Shown: in pieces, positions 22,466-35,300 of the stretch | How the letters are laid out: each line of letters opens with the position of its first letter | Position numbering within the stretch: position 1 is the stretch's first letter | Assembly: GCA_018806985.1 (NCBI GenBank) | Contig: JADANN010000075.1 | Location: 1 to 64,000 of the forward strand | Length of the DNA: 64,000 nt | Origin: Angiostrongylus vasorum | Taxonomy: Eukaryota; Nematoda; Chromadorea; Rhabditida; Metastrongylidae | Reading direction: 5' to 3' | Notes under the pieces: model-generated | The model's database searches: none | What the model saw: the letters and a program-made list of their open reading frames with translations, nothing else | Told to the model about the DNA's origin: nothing | Translations under genes and position numbers: made by a program

Positions 22466-23124
22466 TCACCTTGAACAATCTTGGTCGTCGTGATAAACTC
22501 GGAAAGCGCTCATCCTCTTCGTTTCGTTCTGATCCGCGGGTTCCAATTCGTCCAGACGTTCTAGGTCCAATATTGGCGTTAAAATTTCCAACAACGATTT
22601 AAAAAAGTACTCTGTGCAGATTTTCTCCAAGTTCACATAGAATCCCTCGATTTCGTCTTCGTCATAGCTTGATGTCGGTACGTAGACGACGAAGAGTGTC
22701 GAAGTCAGTATTGATCCACAGTTCTTCCACACTAAATGTCTCATTTGCGCTATTCTTCTAATGAATCGATGTTCATGGCTATGCTCATATTGGCGAGAAT
22801 GCCGACACCGACGTCTCCTCTACTGTCGCACGTTCCGAGGGACAATTCTTCTCCGGTGTCATAGACAGCGTTGAATGGGTGGAGTCGTCTCGTCTCCGCC
22901 AGGCCGGTGACGTCGTACCCTATTCTTCTTGCTTTCAAGAGCAAGTCTTCCATCGAGGACTCGGATGCAAGTGTACGTGCATTGTAGCCAAAAATCTTCA
23001 CTTTCGTCGTTCTAAATTTAGGCAGCCTGAGGATAGCTCTAAGATATTGGCAGACTCTTCGTAATCGTCCTACGCAATGCCACTTTATCGAGCTCTCCTT
23101 CAGGGTCAGGGAAATTAGGCTCAC
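22466..23124 (-). pseudogene. RTE endonuclease domain, frameshifted
   Basis: The first frame (23124-22750) contains VKIFGYNARTLASESSMEDL and VTGLAETRRLHPFNAVYDTG, with the catalytic AETR (E of the AP-endonuclease motif). It breaks around 22745 and continues in another frame as VVYVPTSSYDEDEIEGFYV. The Y-ARTL and ETR motifs are typical of nematode RTE. Confidence 0.75.
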
Positions 23125-23530
23125 TTATTTCGCTGCGTTTAGCATTTTTCTCCCACATGTGGCCAGCTCAGCTTCAAACGTAAGACTGGGCATACTCGCG
23201 GCTAGCTCGCCGGTCTGTTTCAGAGTAGGCAAGAAGCTTATTTGTTGCGGCGACTCCTAACCGTCTCCCATGTATATTCCACTCACTTGATTATAGTCTT
23301 TTGGCTAAAGTCGTTCGGGGAATATAATCCGCATAAACGAGAGCACGCTCATGCACGGATGTGTTAATATATATTCCCAAGCACAGAAGATAGATTTCAA
23401 ATCGGTGCAGCAGAAACACGGATTCCATCCCCTGGATCCATCTACATCTCATAAAAGTACAAGGACGCTTTTGATTCGTGATTAAACCTCTGTCCGTCAT
23501 ATGCCACGTTGCCACGCGATTAATAGGCAA

Positions 23531-24895
23531 AAATATACCTCTCTGTGGGGTAGTTTATAGATGAGTATATATGAAAAGCAGATAACTATATATTGGATGC
23601 AATAGGAAGATTCTGGGCTGACGAGCCTGTGCAGGAAGGTGGAACAAGATTTACTATATTCTGAACAGTAGTAGTAGCCGCTTGATGAAACACCTGAGGA
23701 AAACAGAACGAATGATCTACTGCATCCAAGGAGGATAGATGGAAATAGGCGCTTATCTCTCTTCGGAATGCAGTGGTAGACGACATCGGCCTTCAGTTAG
23801 AACTTGGAAAGCTTTTTTTCTGCTGGAGAAAAAGTCATGTACGCAATTAGCCACTTAAAGAAAGAGGAAGTGCATTTTTTTTCGTCAGCTGACCATTTGT
23901 TAATACGCTTTTGACGCGCACAGGCAACGCAGGCCGGCAAGAATCTGGCAAAAGAGTAATAGTAGATTGATTGATCAACCTCTCAGGAGCTGTGAGATAC
24001 GATTGCACTGCCTCCGAGCACTACTGGTAGACTGCTGATTAGCCTTGCCTTTTAAAGGTGGTCGATGTGAGCTTTTTAGCACTTGAAGTGGTGGAATGGT
24101 GATGCACTTCTCTTCTTCTGATGCGAGGCTCACATGTCTCAAAGTAGGACTGTCAGCCTACTGATACGACTTTGATGCGGCCGTCGACTGATGGTATTTC
24201 TTTAAAGTTTTTATTTCATTTTCAGTTTCTCATCATCTTACTTAGAGCAACTTTACAATTCCCTTCTCAAGCTTCCAAAACGCAAAAATATTCTTGAATA
24301 AAATAAGAAACCAAAAGATGTTATGAGGAAATGAGGATAACATCAAAGAACCGTGGCTAGCCTAAACTCTTTAACTGCCCAGTATATTGTTTCCAGTAAA
24401 TCATCCTAGGAAAAAATAGCTATCATTTATTCGATTAATTGTTTAGGAGGCATATTGAACGGATTCCGTGGGCTAATTCCACGCACAGTGATGGGTATGG
24501 CTGTGGTAACGCAGAAGCAGTGACGCCATCCAATGCCACTAAAGCATTGGTTCGAGTGCATGTAGAGCCATTTAAGCCTCTCATTTTTCTGGGTTTTAGG
24601 AGTTGGTGCCAGGCTTGTGTGGAAAATTCTCTACGATTCGGATTACTCTTACTTTATGATAGGATTCAATAAATTAAATTACTTGACACGTTTAGCCTAT
24701 AACTGTGGGAATAACAGAGGAAGCTATGAGTGTAGGCTGCCATGATAGCTGTTGCTGCTTACTAGCACCCTAAATCCGTACGGTCAAACAGGAAATTCTT
24801 TCAAAAAAAACTTTTTCTTGTCTGGATAAAGTTTTAATTTTTTTACAATGCCATTACTTTTTTATTTTACTGCCTATCCTTTCTTCATGACAAGG
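23531..24895. other. Mostly unrecognised spacer
   Basis: 24440-24670 contains GCATTGGTTCGAGTGCATG, a B-box-like motif in a SINE-like context (GGAGTTGGTGCCAGGCTTGT); it may be a diverged SINE-A or SINE-C. No supported exon. Confidence 0.3.
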
Positions 24896-25060
24896 TGTGG
24901 TGTGAAATACAACCACAATGGTGCTGAGATATTTGCAAAACTCCGGACCGCAGCTGTCTGCGCTAGGGATCGAACACGCTTTAACGCCTTCCGAGGGCTA
25001 ACGCGTTCACCACCACACCATTTGGGTCCTTCGTTGTGCTCAGCCGTGTTTTAACGTATT
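24896..25060 (-). repeat. SINE-B copy, long-head subtype
   Basis: Antisense copy: tail CACAATGGTGCTGAGATATT, then GATCGAACACG for the B box and CACCACACCATTTGGGTCC for the head. Closest in structure to 4536-4675. Confidence 0.75.
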
Positions 25061-25384
25061 TAATTTTGCTTCCTTAATCTTTTTCATATTCAACTTTTTA
25101 GTCTTTGATTTTTTAATTCTAATTTTGGTCTTTCATTTCTCCATTTTTTTAAAATATTTTTCGAAGTTGCTTTCTCTTTAAAAAATTTTTCTTGCTAGAT
25201 ACGTTTATTACTAGCTAGGTCATGGCTAAGTTCCATGGGACTTTATCTAAAACCAAGCCAGAAACATAGTTACAAAAACGACTTTTAAGTGACTTTTTAG
25301 AGCAATGAGAACCGGAATGCTCGTGATACCTTTGACCATTTCTCCATCTTTCCTTCGCTACTTTTTTCCTTCTGTAATCTGCAC

Positions 25385-25640
25385 ATAGCGCAATGGTTAG
25401 AGGTACTGTGTAATAAACACTCTCCTTGTTAAATCCTTCGCTCTGAGCTAACCGAGCGTTCCCTCATCCTCATTCTCGTGCTTTTGTGGTCGGCTCCAGC
25501 AAGCACCAAAGTGGCCAGAGTGAATAAGAAACACCAATTTGACACAGCGATAGATCAGGGAGGTTACTGTTTAGGCCAATTGTGCATCTCTACGAGGATA
25601 TGAATGCAATTGAATCTCAAGGCGATTGATCACTGTTGAA
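25385..25640 (+). repeat. SINE-A, old diverged copy
   Basis: The head CACATAGCGCAATGGTTAGA keeps an A box. The body retains GACACAGCGATAG and the tail block GGCGATTGATCACTG, but much is mutated. Confidence 0.5.
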
Positions 25641-25739
25641 CATTTTATCCACCACCATTTATTTTACTAGTGGCGGGCTACTTTTTTCCCTTAAATCACG
25701 AAATAAATGCTTCTACTCTAACGCCTCCAAAACTTAACC

Positions 25740-26210
25740 TTTCGCTCCATCACTCTTTTCTTCCTTGGCTGCTATTTTCCTCCCTCTTTTTTCTCTCTTT
25801 CGATTTTTTCTCCTTGTGTATTTCTCTTACTCTCCACCTCCCTCTTGTTTGTTTTTTTGTTCCTTCTCATCATTCTCGTCCTGTCTTCCACTACTCGTTT
25901 TCGTCCGCTTACTGCCATGTCACTCATTTATGCGCTCCATACGTTCACAGTAATTCAGTTCATTCAGTTGTTCCAGTTCTTGCGCGTTCTCTTTTTTTTT
26001 GCGCTTCAAGGACGGCATTTCATTCAATTGTCGTCTTCGCATTCGGCCACGACTTCAATGAGTTCCATTCAAGAGTTTTTCCATTATTCCCTTCTATCAC
26101 GCCTTCGAATGTTTCCATCCGATATCTTTTTCTCTATTTCTTCTACTCATCGCTTCTATCGAGGATTTTCCTTGCACTGATTTTTCCTGAATTGGAGCTA
26201 AAAGACAATT
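25740..26210 (+). repeat. Pyrimidine-rich low-complexity tract
   Basis: Plus-strand CT-rich sequence (TTTTC/TCCTT repeats). It leaves all three plus frames open, including a spurious 180-codon frame rich in Phe/Leu/Ser; the openness reflects the lack of purines, since stop codons need them. No splice or domain support. Confidence 0.8.
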
Positions 26211-26474
26211 AATTCGCCTTTCCTTTTCCTTCCAATTTTTTCCAAGTTCGTTTCTGAAGTTTTTAATATGGAAATCGGTAAATATTGTAAAAGTTACAGA
26301 TGAGGTATTTTCGAAATTATTTGTATCGATTCAGCTATGTAGGAAGCTATCTAGTCGATACGGAAATCAATAAATCGATTAGAAATCTTGCAAATTTTTC
26401 ACGATAAAGAGGGAGAACATAGGTACATAAATTTTGTATAATTTGTGTTCAAGGTTATAGGAGATACTATATTA

Positions 26475-26850
26475 AGATACTTTTAAGATACTTGGCTGGC
26501 CCGTCTTCACTGGTTGTGCGGACCACAGCATAATTTCCATTCTCCGAAGATTTGCTGGTTTAGCCATATTGGTTCCTTGGAGTCTCGAGGACAGGCTGGC
26601 CAATGAGTATTCCCCTGTAGTCACCACCACAGAATGTCGTAGCCCTTGTGGATCAAAGGGAAATTTGCTGCCACGCGACTAATTTGATACCAGGACGGTG
26701 GTGGATCCTGGTAATGGTTTGCTCTTACCCAGGCTTCCTGATTGAAACGCCGGACTCCTTTTCAACTTGGGAGACTATGCCGGTGGGATGAATCCGCTCG
26801 CTGTACATCGCAGCCCGACACCCAACAATACCTCCCAGCCACGATGAGGG
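26475..26850 (+). repeat. Repeat D, near full length
   Basis: AAGATACTTGGCTGGCCCGT through AGCCACGATGAGGGG, with the conserved ACCAGGACGGTGGTGGATCC block at 26690. Confidence 0.8.
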
Positions 26851-27389
26851 GTACAAATAGACACTATATAAAAGTACAATGTAGGGTTTGAATAATCGAA
26901 CACTGAAACGATTCGGAGTAAAACTGTAGTGCTATTTATATCCAGCCAAAACATTTTATGATTTACTAAATGGAGAAGGAACATTCAAAACATCCTAATA
27001 ATTGGACCGTTTTGAAAATTTCGATTAGTCGACGCCATTTTCCCTGAATGCTTTATGGTTCGACATATGAAATAAATAATTATGAAGAAAATTTGTGAAA
27101 ATTATGAGAACAACTATTTACTGTAGGCACTTTGACACAAATTTTGATACAAAACGATTGAAATAATGTGAATTGGTGTTGAATAGTTGTATAGCTTGTT
27201 TATTTCGCCACCATCACCTGGCTGCCTTACCTTTTATCATAATAGTAGTTGCGATTAAAATCATTGATGATGAAGACATTTTAACTTGACTGGCACCTAT
27301 TCTTTACAACACGGAGTAGTCAAAGAAGAATCAAGCCTAATACCTACATTCCAAAGAAGTTAAATGGTCTGTCGATTTATCAAGTCGGG
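26851..27389. other. Unannotated spacer
   Basis: AT-rich; no recognised repeat or exon. Confidence 0.4.
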
Positions 27390-27480
27390 TGTACTGATCT
27401 CCTCAGACAAGTCTGATAGCAATTTGTCGATTCCGAATGGATAGAAGACATGGTGAGCCGGCGATATGGTGGCATGGATG
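27390..27480 (-). repeat. SINE-A fragment
   Basis: Antisense piece: CTCCTCAGACAAGTCTGATA and the flanking head side. Confidence 0.5.
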
Positions 27481-27654
27481 CAATGACCGATCCAGTTTAT
27501 ATTCCAAAGCACCTACGCTTGTAACGGTATCGTTTTTATTCCATCATTTCCAACTAATTAAGCTTCTACCGCTGGCCAAGAAGCTTTCTCTTTTGTTGAG
27601 ATTGGTCTGTGCTTCGAAACCATGCTTCGAACTCGCCAAACTCTTCATCCTTCC

Positions 27655-27840
27655 GAGATCGGAAAATGGGTAGCGCTCTAGTCTGTGAGGAGAAAAAGTC
27701 TAATTTGATGCATCGCTAGGCCACCTTGAGTCATAAAAAAGGCCAGATATGCATTACGTCACCTTTGCTATTCTTAATAAAACAGAATGCATCGCGCTTC
27801 TCTCCGGATAGATCAACGCCGAACACTAGTCTTTCTGCTA
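27655..27840 (+). repeat. SINE-A 3' fragment
   Basis: Forward piece: GAGATCGGAAAATGGGTAGC, then CATCGCTAGGCCACC, the GGCCAGATATGCATTACGTC block and GATCAACGCCGA. With 27390-27480 it forms a broken inverted pair. Confidence 0.6.
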
Positions 27841-28127
27841 AAACCAATGCATTAAAACAACGTTATGGAAGTGTTTTTTTCTTTCCACCAAAAAATTTAT
27901 TTGTATGTGAATAATTATCTGTAAATAGATGGGACCCTTTCCAAAGATGAGATGCTTTTGATCTGTGAGTCGTTTTTACCAGCTTATGAGTGCGACAAGA
28001 AGGGAAAAATCACGATATGTTCAGAATATTCAAATGTAGTCGCTATATAGAGACAATATATTGACTGCAATAGTCCCAACACTATTTTCTTGAAAACGTA
28101 GCCTTCTTGAATTTAAATTCTTAATTC

Positions 28128-28436
28128 TAATTCTCAATTTGAGAGCGCGTGGCGCAGTGGTCGGAGGTGCCCTGCAATACACATATGGGATCGATCCCCG
28201 CGCCCGTGGCTCACCAAGCCCTTCATCCTTCCGGAGTCGGCAAATTGTTATTAGACTTGTCTGGGAGGATAGCAGCAGTGGCTCGACACATCGGTAGGCC
28301 AGCGCGAGTCAATGTAAAGACCAGATATGCATTCAATCACCTCCAACGATGCTTAATGAAGTCGAATGAATGGTGCATCCCTCAGGAATTGATCAACGCC
28401 GAAAGCTTTATCCTTTTTATCCTTTAATTCTCAATT
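28128..28436 (+). repeat. SINE-A, full length with target-site duplication
   Basis: The element body is 28145-28424: A box TGGCGCAGTGG, B box GGATCGATCCC, tail CTTTATCCTTTTTATCC. It is bracketed by the 12-bp direct repeat TAATTCTCAATT (28128-28139 and 28425-28436), the hallmark of a LINE-mobilised SINE. Confidence 0.9.
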
Positions 28437-28879
28437 AAATCCGAAATTCTATTTGTCGAATAATTGAATTGTATAAATCTTGAGCGGTAGGTCTTAGAAA
28501 CCAACAATCCCACAGCTTTTGGCTCTTTTTTCCACATTATTGGAACGTTCTGATCGATTTTTTTTCTGGAGCTCCGAGAAATTTTCTCAAGGACGCTTTT
28601 TAAATTATCATCGCTTTACTGTATCACTGCTCCGCGTGGATCGAAGGCAGGTTTGTCATCGTCGTACGACTAAATTCCTTCTGCGATTACGGTGATTGCT
28701 GGCATTGTTTGATTGAGCTTTCGGATGAAAGTATTGAAAGTTTTATCGGCTCGTATATCCAGACGAGAAACATTCCTAATATTCAGTTCATTGGTAGGCT
28801 GTTAGAAAGATGCCGTTCTCGCTAACATCGACAAGGAACATGATCAGCTCATTCAACATCTTCACATTAGTGCCATTAA

Positions 28880-30295
28880 GGCTGAAAGTTGAAAAGTCAC
28901 CAAGAGACGCCTCTCTTCAAAAAACCCAAACTGATATGCCAGCGTGTGTACGAGCTGCAGACAACCGTCGGCTCACGTCCGACCTTGCAAAACAATGCAT
29001 ACAGGCGATAAAAAATGATATTAGAGGAAGAAGAATATCCCCTACGGTCGGAGCTGCATAGACTGGAAGTAGCATTCGCAAAGCCCTGCAACAAACTTCA
29101 CCAATTACAAAGCTGAGAGGATTACATTCAGACGCCTAGACGAAACAGTTATTGCGTCCAGAAAGGCAGTAGAGAAAATCATTCGTGATTATTACTCACA
29201 TCTCTTCGGTAATCACGTCCCACTGCTGTCACATGAAAGAAAGAAGGATGGATATGTCGTTCGTACCACCGGCTCTCCTTCCGAAATCCGACATGCCATT
29301 TCATCAGTGAAAAGTCGAAGAGCATTAGGTCCGGAGAGGATAGGATCTGAACATCTAAAGAACCTTCCGCCACTCCTCGTAAACACTCTGGCTCGGCGCT
29401 TCACACATTGCCTTTCTGAATGCAAGGGTCCTACTCAGTGAAAAACCAGTAAGACCGTGCTATTGTCCGAGGAAGGTGACCTCCATGATACCGACAACTA
29501 TCTCCCAATCTGTCTGCTGTCTGTCGTCTATAAACTATTCACTCGAAACATCCTAAATGGGATTGACAGAATACTAGACGAAGGACAGCCATGTGAGCAA
29601 GCACTGTTTCAAAAAGGATTCGGTTCGATGGACCAAATCGTCACTACAGCAAGACTTATTGGTCGTCGATTTAAAGAACGCTTTTGACCCAGTTGAGATA
29701 GAAGCAGTTATGGAAGCCCTGGATAGACAGGAAGTTCCTACTCAGTGTATAAAGTTTCTTCGTGACCGATATTAACATTTCGTAACCAAAATATTGGCAT
29801 TCTACAACGACATTAAGACCGATTTCAAAAGAGAGGTTAGACAGGGCGATACCATCTAGCCAAAATCATTTATCCGCCACCATCGAGAACGCCAGGCGAA
29901 TACTGGAATGAGAAAAACACGGGAGTCAAAATCGATGGTCGGTAATTACACCATTTTGGCTTTGCAAATGACATCATTCTTACAACATCAAACATCAGTC
30001 CTGCGGAACGAATGTTTCTCGACTTCGACAAAAGCCATAGAAAGATTGGTCTTCGACTAAATCTCACAAAAACCATGTTCATGAGGAACGGATTGGTTAT
30101 GTATGCCCCATTCGCGCACAAAGGAACCAGCACCTCGGAGTGCTCCAACTACGTCTGTCTAGGTCAGGAAATCAACATGAGGAATGACCTAGCTCCAGAG
30201 TTGACCAGGAGGAGGCGGGCTGCTTGGGGAGCTTTTATGAGCATCGAGAATATGATAAAGGGGAAAGAAACCAGAACATAGTGGTCGGTAGTGAA
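28880..30295 (+). mobile_element. RTE retrotransposon fragment, RT region, 3'-truncated
   Basis: Plus-strand RTE RT in several frames: ADNRRLTSDLAKQCIQAIK (28960s), DNYLPICLLSVVYKLFTRNI (29490-), LDEGQPCEQALFQKG, then DLKNAFDPVEIEAVMEAL (the first catalytic aspartate block) and LGQEINMRNDLAPELTRRR (30160-). The FADD-box region is frameshifted: GFANDIILTT at 29960 has N in place of the first D. It stops at ~30290, before the C-terminal domain. Dead copy. Confidence 0.8.
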
Positions 30296-32190
30296 AATTA
30301 GGTCTTTGAGACAGTTCTGGGCGCCGAATGATCACTAGTTTGAATAGAATGCTCGACTTCGTAGGACTTTTCCATGTAAACATTTTCGTTGTTGTCACAG
30401 ATCAATACCTGAAGCTCCGGTAATCAAATCACTTATAACAGTAGTAATGCAAGAACAACGATATGTGAACATTGGTACAATAAAAGCCGCAATGTGGTAA
30501 CATGATCACTAAGAGAAAGTAAGGCCGGTTAGCAGCTTTGCTATAGGGTAGTGGAACAACACTATGTGCATATGGAATACATCGATGACGGTACAAAAGG
30601 TAGGCAGTTTAAGGGATTCATGTAAGGCCGTAACACCACAAAGACTCACAATAAGAATATGATGTGGTTACACACTATATGTAGGCTTTCGTTGTCGTTC
30701 TGATGAGATTAGCATGTTAAGAAATGCATGTAAGCATGTGATTACATTGCGACGAGGTTATCGTGTTATGCAGTGCATTCAAGCCTGTGATAACATCAAC
30801 TTATAATGACCGCACAATGGTGTTAACGTGTTTAGAGGTACATGACGGAAAATAAGTCTAATGTACAATAAGTGACCACGTGCAATAGGAGCTAACAACT
30901 TGGAGAACCCACATTGCTTAACGCATAAGATTGACGGGAAGACCACACGTGGCCTAACGAGACGAATAGGATAGTGACTCAAGAGGCCATTTAAATGTTT
31001 CCTGGAGGAGGCAGTATTTTGGCACAGGTCCAGAGCTTTTACTGAAAACATTCGTCGACCTCCGCTTCCAAACCCTCATGACCAAATGAGGGTAACGGAA
31101 GACGGTTTCCCAAACAACTTAATGCCCATCGTGTTATTGTGTGCTTGAAAGCTTCGAACAGAAATAACACACAAAAAAGTTTCAATCGCACAAAGAGGTT
31201 TGCATAACAAAGCCTGCTTGCGCCAAACAAGGTTTCTCAGAATCAAATGGAAACTTTTACATACTGCAATATTGCAAAGCGATATGAGGAAGAGCTAATG
31301 TGGTAATGTAGGAACGTGCGATAAGATAAAAAAAATAGTAACTATTCTGGCAATAGTTGCTATACACTATATGGAAAAGAATTCGGAAGTCAGTACTGAA
31401 AATTTAACGGTGTGCTCTGATGGGGCAAGCTGGGTATCTCTGGAGCATTTAGCTATTTCAAAGCACAAAATTGTATTACGAACACGTGCCATTTTATGGT
31501 TACTCATCAAAACCCATAAGTTAGCTTAAGACCCTGCTCAGGAACAAAACACTAACGGGGTCGGAAGAAGTAGAAAATCAGGCCAGAGAATTGATCCATA
31601 TTCTGTTATTTCAATGCGTATAATGGCTTGTGATAGTGCACATCACGACTAGTTCAATCAACGTAATGATTTCAATTTGTCCTTATTACAGTGCACAACA
31701 AGTGATAAAAAAAGATAGAGATTTGGGCAGAAAAAGATAAAAAAGGTAGAAAAGGAGATTTCAGATAAAAAAATAATAACATTACAGTATTTTTTTATTA
31801 GTTACCCTATAAGCAGCACGTTTCCTTCTCATCACTATTCTTAGCACTTTTTCTGAAATTGTCAGACGTTTCATTTGAAGCTTTTTCCGTAAACAGTTTA
31901 GCAATGAATTGCTGCAGACTGTCAAAAGCTTAAGACACAGGCTAAAGATGAACGATGACTTTCAGTTGAAGCACCGATGTACTTTCTAAAATATCCGAGC
32001 TCTACCGACCGTTAAGTATCCAGTTAGTGAAACGGGACGTGAAAATATGTACCTGACGAAGTTAAAATGAAAATAACCGATAACGACAAGATGCAAAACC
32101 GTTTTTCATTTTTTTTTCGTTAGCACACCGCAAACTACGATGCCGGCTGTGGCAATCGATTATCGATTGAAATCGACCGACAGCCTCTCA
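30296..32190. other. Unrecognised spacer upstream of the Fn1-like gene
   Basis: Contains variants of CATGTAAGGCCGTAAC/GCATGTAAGC and GTGGTTACAC that suggest an old unclassified repeat at 30430-30800. The 1.4 kb before 32208 is where the promoter of the downstream gene should lie; I see no TATA box placed convincingly. Confidence 0.3.
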
Positions 32191-32207
32191 ATGTGACGTT
32201 TTCAGAC

Positions 32208-32340
32208 ATGCGATGCATTATTTTCGTCATTTTTTTCACTAATGGTGCAATATCTTCGGTGAGTAATGAGGATCGTCAGATTGTCCTCACCGCTCACGGA
32301 ATGAGCATAGAAGACGCCAACAATCGGATCATAATACCCA
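32208..32340 (+). CDS. Fn1-like gene exon 1: signal peptide
   Basis: 44 codons plus one base, ending CCCA|GTAAGT (phase 1). A hydrophobic core IIFVIFF is followed by a likely cleavage after AISS, then an N-terminal linker SNEDRQIVLTAHGMSIEDAN. An earlier GTGAGT at 32259 is also possible but gives phase 0, which does not match the next exon. Confidence 0.65.
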
Positions 32341-35300
32341 GTAAGTGCAGCATCTATCGTAATCACGCTGATTAACTTCAGCCGTTAAACTTCATTGTGA
32401 ACAATGCGGTAATCTATAGAGAGAACTCCATTTTCATACATTTTCCACTTATCAATCCTTTAGCAGCTGCGTTGTTTCCTAACGGTTCTAAGGTAACAGC
32501 TTACAATTTAATTCAACAAGGGAACGAACGTGATAATTAAAAAAATGAGATGCCATCTGAAGAAATTTTTCTCACTCTAGAAAATTGCAAATTTTTAGCT
32601 TTAGAGGTTTTTTTTATTGGCATTGCGGTTTTGTCAGACCGTCGGTGCACTCCTGTAAACCGATAGGTTTTTGCCTGAAATCTTATTTTTTCTTCTCGTG
32701 CTCAAGTTTCGAGTGAAACACAATAGAAAATGTGCACATACCCATATGACGGTTAAACTCGAACGCGATTGATGTGCATGTTTTTGCATTACCTTGTCTG
32801 ATTTCTGAGCGCAGCTTTACCTTTCGACACTATTTCGTTTAAATCAGCAGCCGTCTATTTAGTACGAAATGGCCACATTCCACCTCTACCATGTGTGATG
32901 GCCAACGCAGGCACTCATGAACACGGTGAGACTTTCACTCTCAAGAATTTCCACTATCAGTGCCATAATGGAACAGCTGAAGTTGTTGGTGAGTTTACTA
33001 GTGGTGGCTTTGGGGATCTCCTGAGACAATAATTCGGCTGTAAATTCTATCGCTATCTGCTATTCAGCTTGCATTGCTGATGATCAGTCAGTAATTCAGC
33101 TTGGACGCACCTTCATAAAAAAATGGGATGAAGCATAAATGTTCGATCATTGGTGATTCAGTCACCTATGAACAAGGTAGGTCTTCTTATGCAAGCATTC
33201 CATACTTAGACGCTCCCCTTATAGTTCACATCCGCTTATAGTCGGCTGATGTCGTTTGTTAAAATTTTTTTTCTTTCTACAAGACACCTAGAGGAGATGT
33301 GTTTAGAGCTACTAAAGAACTAAGCGGTGTGTAAAAGCCTTTATCTGATCGTTCACTACAGCATTATGAAGCACCGATGTAGTAGACAAATTTTATCGAA
33401 TACGTGAAAAGAAGGTGCTTTAGAAACAAACCGCATACTTCCGGAAACTGTCATTTTTTCACAGAGGCGATGTGCTTCGACAATGGAATTCAGCATTCTA
33501 TCGGTGACATATTTCGCAATGGTTCGTTCCGACTCACCTGTGGACGAGATGGAATCGTCATTGAAGGTGGGCGTGACCAACTATCATCTCGTTTTCTATA
33601 GCCCTTAACTGACTTCTACAATCTGAATATGCCGGATTATGGGACTTTTACGAAATCATTGTGATCACTTGGGCTTATAGAACAATGTGATAAAAATCTG
33701 GTATAACCTGCATAAGAGACATTTTAAAAAAATAAAATTATCACTTAACGTCTTCGCGGTTTTTGGCGTCAATGCTGTTTGAAACGACGCGCTTGGTGGT
33801 TTTTTAACAGCAAACGATATTTTTCGGTAAATAGAGGATTTCAGAGGTTGAGTTTAAAAAGAAAGGATAAAGCTGTCGGCGTTGATCATTCCTTGAACGA
33901 TACGCCATACACTCGACTTCATTACGCATCGTTTAGAGGTGATTGAATGCACATCTGGCCCTTAAAATTACTCACAGTGGCCCATCGATGTATGGAGCTA
34001 GTGCTGCTATCCTCCCAAACAAGTTTAGTACCAATTTGCCGACCCCAGAGGGATGAAAGGTCATGGAAGCAGGAATCGATTCCACTTGTGTGTTTCAGGG
34101 CGCCGTCAACCACTGCGCCACATGCGCCCCTACAGATTGAATAGACAGAAAAACCATAGTAGAGATTTTACTGTATCGTTCCAGAGCATGAGTGCTGCAG
34201 ATGCTACGTTTTTCCTACTACAGGCGGTTAGAAAACGACATTTCTGTCAGAATTTGAAAGTGTTTTGAAACTTACGTTTAGTCCACTTTCTGAGACCTGA
34301 CCGTTCTGTGATAAATATGATTCATTACAGTCACTGGAATGGAACAAAAGTCAAATAGCAGTCAAATTACCGGTCAATAAACTTGTCCGAAAAAAGTTCC
34401 TTATAAATGACTAGGTGTAGAGAACAGCTTTTCTGGTGCAACTCTATAAACACCACCCTGCTTCCGATATTCTACCGAATGACTGAAAAAAACTATAGTA
34501 AGTAGGGAAAACACGTGAACCATTGAAAAGGGTAATCACAGGTTCGAAGCTCGCCCGGAGTTCCGAGTTTCGCAAATATCTCAGCATCACTTGCGTTACA
34601 AAAAAAAACGGTTCTGTGCGGCAAAATAAACCAGTGGAAAGAAGATGCATTGCATGCAATCTTATCCTTCATTCAGTGGTTGTGTACAACACACACCGTC
34701 CGTTACATCTAATAGGAAAGAAAAAACAAATTTCTCATACGGTTTAATTACCTTGTGTGCGCTAGTGATGAAGTGAAGAGATGGAGCAAAATTAGCGAGT
34801 TCGATTAGGAGGACTACAAACTTTGCTGCCTCCAAGAAAATCGGATATTTGTCTGGTCAACATGTATTTTTCACACCTGTAGTAGATGAAACCAAGCAGT
34901 TCTGAATTCTTAAGATATTCTTATCAAACTAAAAGTGACAAGTATGATTCGAAAATAGCAACAATATGAGCGATGACGCGTGTGGCGCAGTGGTCGGAAG
35001 CGCCCGGCAACACACACGTGGGATCGATCCCCGCGCCCGTGACTCGCCAAGCCTTCCATCCCTCCGGGATCAACAAGCTGGTACGAGACTTGTCCGAGAG
35101 AATAGCAGCACTGGCTCAATACATCGGTAGGCCACCGCGAGTCACTGTGAAGGCCAGATATGCATTTAATCACCTTTAAACCATGCTTAGTGAGGTCGAA
35201 TGTAGGGCGCATCCCTGAGGGATTGGTCAACGCCGAGAGGTTTATCTTTTTTTCCTTTATGAGTAATGACTGGTTAACACTTTCATGACGACGCTGGCTT

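Larger units (their letters stand above)
20560..23530 (-). mobile_element. RTE-type non-LTR retrotransposon, decayed
   Basis: A minus-strand unit runs 5' UTR (23530-23130), AP-type endonuclease (23124-22466), RT region (eroded, 22150-21250) and RT C-terminus (21008-20666). Its 5' UTR resembles 62590-63110 and its C-terminus resembles 37575 and 63118. RTE elements encode one endonuclease-RT protein that nicks the target and primes reverse transcription. Many stops and frameshifts make it non-functional, and much of the central RT is missing or unrecognisable. Confidence 0.8.

Noticed and set aside
25670..26212. 180-codon plus-strand open frame
   Set aside because: It lies in a pyrimidine-rich tract where all plus frames are open because stop codons need purines. 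Composition is Phe/Leu/Ser with no motif or splice support.
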